Part shown: piece after piece, positions 52,015-57,959 of the stretch | How the letters are laid out: each line of letters begins with the position of its first letter | Numbering within the stretch: the first letter of the stretch is position 1 | Source: Cryobacterium levicorallinum | GTDB lineage: Bacteria; Actinomycetota; Actinomycetes; Actinomycetales; Microbacteriaceae | Direction: 5' to 3' | DNA length: 57,959 bases | Assembly (NCBI RefSeq): GCF_004402405.1 | Contig: NZ_SOFE01000016.1 | Coordinates: 1-57,959 of the forward strand | Translations under genes and position numbers: made by a program | Notes under the pieces: model-generated | The model's database searches: none | What the model was told of the DNA's origin: nothing | The model's input: only the letters and a program-made list of their open reading frames with translations

Positions 52015-53520
52015 TTAGCCGAGGATCAGGTTCGCGAGGAACAAAAGCGGGATGGATCCAGCCCAGATGGCGGTGGTAATGCCCGACCAGCCCTTGAGCG
52101 CGCTCGTGCCTTCGAGACCGGTGAAGGTGGTGACGACCCAGAAGTAGGAGTCGTTGAAGTAGCTGAACACCATGGAACCAGCGGTGCAGGCCAGAACGGC
52201 GACGATGGGGTCGATGCCGAGGGTTGTGACCAACGGAGCGGAGACGGCGGCTGCAGTGATCATGGCGACGGTACCGGAACCCTGGGCGATGCGCACGACG
52301 GTCGCGATGAGGAACGGGATGAGGAAGGCCGGCAGGTTGGTGGAACCGATCGCTTCGGCGAGGGCGTCGCCGACTCCGGAGGTGCGCAGAACCTGGCCGA
52401 GCGCGCCGCCGGCACCCGTGATGAGCAGAATGAGTCCAGCGGATGCTGCGGCCTCGGCGAGCCAGCCGTTGACCTTGCCGCGCGGCGTCCAGCGGGGGAG
52501 GAGCACGTAGACGGCGAGCAGCATGCCGATGATGAGTGCGATCACGGGGTTACCGATGAAGGCGAGGGGAATGACCCAGTCGGAGGGCGTGTAGTCGCCC
52601 GTGAGCGCGCCCTGTGTGCTCTTGTCAACGGCGGTTCCCACCGTGTTGAGCAGAATGAGCAGAAGCGGCAGGGCGAGGGGAAGCGCGGCGAGCAGAGCGT
52701 TGACGCGATGCGGCTTGGCGCCGGCGGGCGGCGTGCCGAGGTCGGGCTCTTCATCGGCGTCGAGCTCAGCAAAGAGTGCACCGGCGTCGGTCGAGTCAGC
52801 ATCACGCTCGAGGGTTGCGGTGGCCGTCGTCGCGCTGCCGCCGTGCGATTGCTGTGTCACGGCCGCAGTGCCGTACACGGCCTGGCGAACCGCCGGGGTC
52901 ACCGCGGACTCAAGCTTGGGACCGACCCACTTGGCATACATCACCACGACGGGCAGCAGCAGCACGGTGAAGATGCCGCCGACGATGATCACCATGCCGA
53001 GGTCGGCGCCGAGGATGCCGGCCACCGCGAGGGGACCGGGGGTCGGGGGCACGAGGTGGTGGGTGAGCGTCATGCCGGCGCCGAGGGCGAGGGCGATGGT
53101 CACGTAGCCCCCGCGCTTGACCCGCGCGATTGAACGGGCCAGCGGGTTCATGATGACGTAGCCCGCGTCGCAGAACACGGGAACCGACACGATGGCGCCG
53201 ACGCTGCCCATGGCCCAGGGTTCGCGGCCCTTTCCGAAGAGCTTGAGGAACGCCTGTGCCAGTGATTTTGCTGCGCCGGAGACTTCGAGGATCTTTCCGA
53301 TTCCGACTCCCAGCCCGATCACAATACCGATCGACGCGAGGGTGTTTCCGAACCCGGTGGTGATGGCGGTGACAATCTCGAGGGCCGGTTGGCCGGCAAC
53401 GAAGCCGGTTACCAGAGCCGCCGCGAGGAGGGCTGCAAAGGCGTCCAGGCGGGTGCGGAGCACCAGAACGATGATCGTCGCAATCCCTAGAACGAGAGCG
53501 GCGATGAGTCTTATATCCAC
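52015..53520 (-). CDS. GntP-family gluconate/sugar-acid permease
   Basis: A 501-residue proton symporter with about twelve membrane helices. Family blocks include IGLGVGIGKILEVSGAA, VSVPVFCDAGYVIMNPLARS, MTLTHHLVPPTPGPLAVAGIL, AQGSGTVAMITAAAVSAPL and FSYFNDSYFWVVTTFTGL. A cytoplasmic acidic loop (about 215-260) is longer than in many members. The GTG at 53520 follows AAGGAG. It is convergent with the dehydrogenase-kinase pair and shares an operon with the DeoR regulator, so it most likely imports the sugar acid used there. Confidence 0.94.
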   Translation of the reverse strand: MDIRLIAALVLGIATIIVLVLRTRLDAFAALLAAALVTGFVAGQPALEIVTAITTGFGNTLASIGIVIGLGVGIGKILEVSGAAKSLAQAFLKLFGKGREPWAMGSVGAIVSVPVFCDAGYVIMNPLARSIARVKRGGYVTIALALGAGMTLTHHLVPPTPGPLAVAGILGADLGMVIIVGGIFTVLLLPVVVMYAKWVGPKLESAVTPAVRQAVYGTAAVTQQSHGGSATTATATLERDADSTDAGALFAELDADEEPDLGTPPAGAKPHRVNALLAALPLALPLLLILLNTVGTAVDKSTQGALTGDYTPSDWVIPLAFIGNPVIALIIGMLLAVYVLLPRWTPRGKVNGWLAEAAASAGLILLITGAGGALGQVLRTSGVGDALAEAIGSTNLPAFLIPFLIATVVRIAQGSGTVAMITAAAVSAPLVTTLGIDPIVAVLACTAGSMVFSYFNDSYFWVVTTFTGLEGTSALKGWSGITTAIWAGSIPLLFLANLILG

Positions 53521-54038
53521 AGTGATATCTCCTTGAGCAGGGCGAGGCCCGGCAGCAGCGCGCGGACCTTCCCAGTATGTCTAATGAAGATGCGCAAAGC
53601 AAGCGACTTAGTGAGTCCTACTGCGCATTTCATCCACTTAGTGGGATTATTTACGCAAGTTCGGGGCGAGCGATCCCGACCCGCCGACTTCTCAATCTCG
53701 ATCGCTCGGCGCGCAGCACCGGCTCCGGTAGCGGAACCGTAAGTCGCTGGTGTACCGGTATCGGGTATCGCCCCGATACAGCACCATGCAAGCGAGGCCG
53801 GTAGAGGTGCAGACCTTCGTCAACCGGAGAACCGGTCCTCGGTCATGGCTGCGGCCGCGGCCATGACGTCTTTTGCGCGCAGGTCCTTTATCGCTTCGAT
53901 CGGTGAGACCTCGCCCAGCCAAGAGTCCTGATGTTCGAAGCCCGCATCCAGACGCCGCAAGCCGATCAAATCGGATGTCGCAACCCCCGCCCGGTGCGCC
54001 GCCGCCGCTCCCACGAATCCACGGTCACTTACGCCTAT
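53521..54038. other. Control region and decayed fragments
   Basis: Next to gntP is its leader, with ATGCGCA (53590) and TGCGCAT (about 53622) inverted arms around ACTTAGTG, which is repeated at 53637, a possible DeoR site. Further on, the minus strand reads QRLTVPLPEPVLRAERS (about 53715-53760), like the Lys-loop end of the integrase remnant, and LRRLDAGFEHQDSWLG, then EVSPIEAIKDLRAKDVMAAA (about 53825-53960), which resembles the tail of a small antitoxin-like protein. Neither forms a complete gene. Confidence 0.4.
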
Positions 54039-55466
54039 TCACACGTCCACGTGGAACGCGAGAATTCCAGCGGGTATCGCCCAGGCGGTTTCGTCATCCG
54101 TTGTGTCAAGCACATTTCGGGTGACTAATATCCCGTCCCACTTTGATGCCTTGACCGTGGCGGCCTCGCTCTTCCAGGTGCCCCGATCCGTGTATTTGCC
54201 TTCTATCGCCACGGTACCGAGGTCGAGTGACACAAAGTCGATCTCCTTCCGGGCGGGTGTGCGCGCATAGAACAGGAAGTCGTCGTTGCTCGCATTTGGC
54301 CGGTCGAGAAGGATTCGTCGGCGGAGCGCCATTCCGATCTGCATCTCGGCCAGGGCCGTCGGATCAACGTCTGCGCGGGCAGCGTTTCGGAGATGGGGCA
54401 GGCGCGCTACGAGCGGATCGATCGCATAGAGCTTGCTCTGAGCTTTCGGTCTCGGCAGCCACTCGTCGTCGTCGCGTTGTGGGCAGGCCCACAGCAGAAA
54501 TGCGTCGCGCAGGTAGTCAACGTGACGTGCGACCACCTGGTTGCTGGCTCGGATGTCCTCGCCGATGGATGTGAGGTTCGCTGGGCTCGCGATGCTCTGC
54601 CAGAGCCGTTCAAGAAGTGCCATTTCGGTAACGGCAGGGAGTTGGCTGTTCTTGAAGACGTCAGCGGAGACGACGTCGAATAAATCATCGACAAACGACG
54701 CCGGTACCGGCTCGCCTTCCAGCAAGGCGGAGACCGCGCGTGGGAATCCTCCGTAGAGCAGGTATTGTTCCCAGACTCTCGTGAGCTGGTCGAGCCACGG
54801 GATTGCGTCCTCGTATCGGTCTCTCGCTTCGCGCGAGCGCAATCCTCCGATCGGGAGGTTGCTTGCGGGCGGGACCTCCCCCTTGAGAATTATCGTCGCG
54901 AACGTTCGAAATCCCAGGGGAAGGAGAATTCGGTCGAGCCGGCTGCCGCGTCCGCGTCGGCCCGCGAGGACGCCAGAGGCCTCGGTCAGTGCTCGCGCGT
55001 TCGATCCCGTGAGCACGACTGTGTCCTTCCGGAATTGCTCATCGTTGTCGCGTAACCACTTCAGTTGCTGCGCCCAATCCCCAGTGACGGCAGAGACCTC
55101 GTCGATGAACCAGTACCTGGTCTCTCCCTCGTGCAGCACCGGAATGGTGGCATTCTGCACGAGCGTTCTGAGCTCCTTGGCCTCCCAACCGTCTACTGCG
55201 ACCCGGACAATCCTGGCCGGACGGATGCCCTCGTTGAGCAGTCGGCGGATGGTCTGCTTGACGGCGACGGTCTTTCCGACCCGCCTTGGGCCGCGCAGAA
55301 TATAGAGGTTGCCCGGTTCAAGAGCGCTGAGGCATTCCGACTCGTAACGCAGCGGTGCTTGCGCCACCTCGCTGAGGTCGGGGTCACGTGCGGCCCATTC
55401 GCTCCCGCGCCACCAGGGGTTGCCACTGCTGAGTTGTTGGGCGAGCAGCCCAATTGACGTTGCCAT
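54039..55466 (-). CDS. DUF4143-type ATPase
   Basis: A 475-residue AAA-like ATPase with Walker A GPRRVGKT (about residues 59-66), Walker B-like YWFIDEVSA, LTGSNARAL (sensor), a linker winged-helix region (LTSIGEDIRASNQVVARHVDYL) and a C-terminal PD-(D/E)xK-like domain (ARTPARKEIDFVSLDLGTVAIEGKY). This architecture is widespread, often near mobile DNA, and its role is not established. An inverted repeat covers the likely promoter on its 5' side. The gene lies between repeat-rich gaps. Confidence 0.88.
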   Translation of the reverse strand: MATSIGLLAQQLSSGNPWWRGSEWAARDPDLSEVAQAPLRYESECLSALEPGNLYILRGPRRVGKTVAVKQTIRRLLNEGIRPARIVRVAVDGWEAKELRTLVQNATIPVLHEGETRYWFIDEVSAVTGDWAQQLKWLRDNDEQFRKDTVVLTGSNARALTEASGVLAGRRGRGSRLDRILLPLGFRTFATIILKGEVPPASNLPIGGLRSREARDRYEDAIPWLDQLTRVWEQYLLYGGFPRAVSALLEGEPVPASFVDDLFDVVSADVFKNSQLPAVTEMALLERLWQSIASPANLTSIGEDIRASNQVVARHVDYLRDAFLLWACPQRDDDEWLPRPKAQSKLYAIDPLVARLPHLRNAARADVDPTALAEMQIGMALRRRILLDRPNASNDDFLFYARTPARKEIDFVSLDLGTVAIEGKYTDRGTWKSEAATVKASKWDGILVTRNVLDTTDDETAWAIPAGILAFHVDV

Positions 55467-55494
55467 CGCCCCAGCCTAGGGTGCTCCACCTATT

Positions 55495-55537
55495 ATGTGT
55501 ACCTTTTCTATCGTGACACAGTGAAAAAGGTATACAT
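55495..55537. promoter_or_regulatory. Inverted repeat upstream of the DUF4143 ATPase
   Basis: ATGTGTACCTTTT (55495-55507) and AAAAGGTATACAT (55525-55537) form 13-bp arms with one mismatch around a 17-bp centre. The site is 28-70 bp from the ATPase start on its 5' side and is AT-rich against its surroundings, so it may be an operator or an element end. Confidence 0.5.
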
Positions 55538-55596
55538 TTTAGATTGTGCCGACAGGTGAAGCATCAACGTTCCAGACTGCAGCTGACGACCAGGTT

Positions 55597-55815
55597 CGTC
55601 GCGCCGGTCGGTCTGGCCGACCGCCATCGACCAACGCGACCTGTCTGCGGAACCCTCCAGCCCTGCCGACAGTCCCTGCAACAGTCTGGGTCAGAGTGAC
55701 GGGCTTTCCGCGAATTTCCCACAGCGTCCAACGCGAGCAGCCTGCGAAACCCGCCCGCGTCGCTGGTCGAGCCTGCCGAGACCGGCATCGCTCAGCGCGA
55801 CTGCGCTGACGAAAC
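55597..55815. repeat. Two dispersed TGGTCGAGC repeat copies
   Basis: Copy one (55597-55655) reads GCGCCGGTCGGTCTGGCCGA, then CCGCCATCGACCAACGCGAC, then CTGTCTGCGGAACC. Copy two (55759-55815) reads GTCGCTGGTCGAGCCTGCCG, then AGACCGGCATCGCTCAGCG. They lie in the 604-bp gap before the sugar transferase gene. The rest of the gap (55816-56070) becomes AT-richer and holds the promoter region; no gene is seen. Confidence 0.75.
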
Positions 55816-56070
55816 GACCAAACATTTCCACCACACTCAGGCGACAATTTCTCACTACCCCCCAAGCGGCCAAATTTCTCAGCAGCTAGACTTCAAAAAA
55901 AGAAGATCGTTGCGCGCCGCATTGGCCCATTGCGCAGCAAACTTCACTCTGGGGGAGTGAGCCGTGTTTGTAAGCACAATCGCGTCAGCGTATTCATATT
56001 TTAAATCAACCGCCTCAGGGTGCCCGTTTCCACTTGATTGCTTTAGCCGCCCCCCGTTTTCAGAGGACTT

Positions 56071-57561
56071 ATGACGGAGCAACTGAAATCCAGGCCACCT
56101 GAGGTTGGAACATCCACCGGCGGTCGCGATTGGCGGGCAAAATATGCGCGCAGACTCGCGATCAGTGATCTCGTTGCGCTCATTTGGGTCGTGTTCGGCG
56201 TCCAAATTGCCTGGTTCGGATTCGACACTCAGAACCTTTCCATCCGCGGAGAAATTCACAGCCTGGCCGTTAGCTACACCGCGGTCTCGATTCTCATCAT
56301 TGCCAGTTGGATGCTCCTCCTGGGCATCTATGGCACCCGAGGCTATCGGGTTCTCGGCACCGGCCCGGATGAATACAAGCTCATCGCAAATGCGTCCATC
56401 CGGCTCTTTGGTCTCCTGGCCATCGCGGCATTCCTGCTCCACATCGATGTGGCGCGCGGGTACATTTTGATCGCGTTCCCACTCGGCGCGGCGGTCCTGG
56501 TGTTCTCTCGCTGGATCTGGCGCCAGTGGCTCCGCGGTCAACGCCAAAACGGTTCGTACTCGTCGAGAGTCATCCTGCTCGGGTCACAGGAATCAGTCGT
56601 GCGCATCGCTCGGGAGCTCGCACGTGAACCGTATGCGGGCTACCTGGTGGTCGGTGCTTGCGTACCGGTAGATGCATCGCTTGGCCACCTTCCCGGCAGT
56701 CAGATTCCCGTGTTCCATGATGGTCTCGAGGGCGTGCACATCGCCCTCAAGGCCACCGCTGCAGACACTGTCGTTGTAACCAGCAAGCAAGAGCTCCCAC
56801 CAGATCGGATGCGTGAACTCAGTTGGAGCCTGGAGCCGGGGCAGCAGCACCTCATCGTGGTGCCCAGTCTTACCGACATCAGTGGCCCACGTCTCCACAC
56901 GCGCCCGGTCGCCGGCCTGCCGCTCATCCACGTCGAGACGCCACGCTACGAGGGAAGCAAACAGTTCGCCAAGCGTACTTTCGATGTTATTGGGTCAGGC
57001 GCCCTCTTGATTCTGACCTTCCCGCTCATGCTGGTTCTTGCCATTATGGTTCGGCTGACAAGTGCGGGCCCGGTCTTCTACCTGCAGGAGCGCATCGGCA
57101 TGAAGGGCGAACCATTTCACATGCTGAAATTTCGTTCAATGCGGGTGAACGCGGATGCCGAGCTGTCCGCTTTGCTCGAGGCCCAGGGGACGGATGATCG
57201 GCCGCTCTTCAAGGTGCAAAACGACCCGCGACTGACCAGAGTTGGGGGCTTCCTGCGCAAGTACTCACTCGACGAGTTCCCGCAGCTTCTCAATGTCTTC
57301 CGGGGCGAGATGAGTCTCGTCGGCCCGCGCCCACAGCGTGAAGGTGAAGTGGCGCTGTACGACTCGTCAGCGCATCGGCGCCTGTTCGTCAAACCAGGGA
57401 TGAGCGGTCCGTGGCAGGTGAGCGGGCGGTCCAATCTGTCGTGGGAAGACAGCATCCGGCTTGATCTCTACTACGTCGAGAATTGGTCCCTAGCTGGCGA
57501 CCTCGTCATTTTATGGAGGACGGCGCGAGCAGTGGCCGCGCCAAATGGAGACGCATTTTGA
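56071..57561 (+). CDS. Polyprenyl glycosylphosphotransferase (exopolysaccharide priming enzyme)
   Basis: A 496-residue initiating sugar-1-phosphate transferase that moves a sugar phosphate from a nucleotide sugar to undecaprenyl phosphate. It has four N-terminal membrane helices, a CoA-binding-like middle domain (SSRVILLGSQESVVRIARELA), a fifth helix (FDVIGSGALLILTFPLMLVLA) and the catalytic part: KRTFD, GPVFYLQERIGMKGEPFHMLKFRSM, NDPRLTRVGGFLRKYSLDEFPQ, VGPRPQREGEV, KPGMSGPWQVSGRS. GAGGACTT precedes the ATG. It would supply the first step for polymers handled by the Wzz/BY-kinase proteins. Confidence 0.95.
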   Translation: MTEQLKSRPPEVGTSTGGRDWRAKYARRLAISDLVALIWVVFGVQIAWFGFDTQNLSIRGEIHSLAVSYTAVSILIIASWMLLLGIYGTRGYRVLGTGPDEYKLIANASIRLFGLLAIAAFLLHIDVARGYILIAFPLGAAVLVFSRWIWRQWLRGQRQNGSYSSRVILLGSQESVVRIARELAREPYAGYLVVGACVPVDASLGHLPGSQIPVFHDGLEGVHIALKATAADTVVVTSKQELPPDRMRELSWSLEPGQQHLIVVPSLTDISGPRLHTRPVAGLPLIHVETPRYEGSKQFAKRTFDVIGSGALLILTFPLMLVLAIMVRLTSAGPVFYLQERIGMKGEPFHMLKFRSMRVNADAELSALLEAQGTDDRPLFKVQNDPRLTRVGGFLRKYSLDEFPQLLNVFRGEMSLVGPRPQREGEVALYDSSAHRRLFVKPGMSGPWQVSGRSNLSWEDSIRLDLYYVENWSLAGDLVILWRTARAVAAPNGDAF

Positions 57562-57827
57562 AGACCTCGCTCAAAATAACCATCATGGGAATGCACTACA
57601 CACCTGAGCTGACAGGAAATGCGCCCTATACGACGGCCCTGGCCGAAGGGCTAGTCACGATTGGCCACTCCGCGCGAGTTATCACCGCGCACCCGCACTA
57701 TCCGGAATGGCGCATTCGTGAGGGCTATGGGAGATTCACTTCGCACGAGAATATTAACGGAGTACCGGTGACTCGCCTTCGACACTATGAAGTCTTCAAC
57801 GCCGCCACGATTGCGTTGACCGCTTGA
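57558..57827 (+). pseudogene. Truncated GT4-type glycosyltransferase
   Basis: From TTG at 57558 (overlapping the sugar transferase stop) the frame reads KITIMGMHYTPELTGNAPYT, TALAEGLVTIGHSARVITAHPHYPEWRIREGYG and INGVPVTRLRHY, a good match to the N-terminus of GT4 (WbuB-like) enzymes of some 400 residues. After RLRHY (about 57788) it turns into EVFNAATIALTA and stops at 57827, a total of 89 residues. Relatives continue past this point, so the gene appears cut by inserted or rearranged DNA. Confidence 0.75.
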
Positions 57828-57959
57828 AACTGTCGGCACTATTGGCCCTGTTTGGTCACGTCCCGCCGGTTGGTGTAATTCATCGTCACCGTGCGGGTCA
57901 GCTGATTTGATTATGCGGCAATGAGCTCGGGAACGGGAATCACCCCCGTCAGGGCGCTG
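57789..57959. other. Unidentified DNA interrupting the glycosyltransferase
   Basis: The sequence right of the breakpoint shows no glycosyltransferase coding. On the minus strand a frame ALTGVIPVPELIAA enters from the window edge and stops at 57910-57912, possibly the C-terminus of a transposase or other gene. No terminal inverted repeat can be judged because the other end is outside the window. Confidence 0.35.

Overview
The window is about 58 kb of high-GC DNA with actinobacterial gene content: dnaX-recR followed by lysC-asd, a class-E-type LAxTG surface protein, Mqo, Rv2578c-type radical SAM protein, and GTG/TTG starts with probable leaderless transcripts. Gene order and the dispersed repeat consensus TGGTCGAGCYTGYCGAGACC suggest a member of the Microbacteriaceae; this is inference from reading, not from a search.

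Layout. 1-790: a tRNA-Ser(GGA) gene with tandem 3'-half tRNA fragments beside it, then a 65-bp tandem repeat. 795-6907: xfp-pta-ackA, a phosphoketolase shunt that turns sugar phosphates into acetyl phosphate, acetyl-CoA, acetate and ATP. 7115-13908: dnaX, recR, lysC, asd, separated by palindromic repeats. 13992-24317: a signalling block with an EAL phosphodiesterase carrying a degenerate GGDEF, a histidine kinase, a membrane protein with a GGDEF-like remnant, an OmpR-type regulator, a multiply broken cellulose-synthase-like glycosyltransferase, and a STAS/anti-sigma kinase/PP2C partner-switching set in which the phosphatase is frameshifted at a (TCGC)4 tract. 24375-28439: mqo, small envelope-stress-like genes and topoisomerase IB. 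28707-33337: radical SAM protein, an unusual pair of membrane sensor proteins, and thymidine kinase.

33543-44273 holds a partly mirrored, duplicated cell-surface cassette: two small sorted/anchored secreted proteins, two Wzz/BY-kinase chimeras, two DUF4012 membrane proteins, one low-molecular-weight tyrosine phosphatase and one secreted Asp-box protein. The kinases and the phosphatase suggest tyrosine-phosphorylation control of an exopolysaccharide or surface-assembly system. A sugar transferase and a truncated glycosyltransferase at 56071-57827 may belong to a further polysaccharide locus.

44680-48060 is a decayed stretch with a zinc-ribbon gene and an acyltransferase nearby, an integrase remnant without its catalytic tyrosine and a headless DUF4143 ATPase. 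48161-53520 is a catabolic locus (GntR regulator, SDR dehydrogenase, DUF1537 four-carbon acid sugar kinase; convergent DeoR regulator and GntP permease). 53521-56070 carries an intact DUF4143 ATPase between repeat-rich gaps. The right edge shows a glycosyltransferase interrupted by unidentified DNA.

The strongest candidates for something new are the duplicated BY-kinase/DUF4012/sorted-protein cassette and the tetranucleotide tract that could switch the partner-switching phosphatase on and off.
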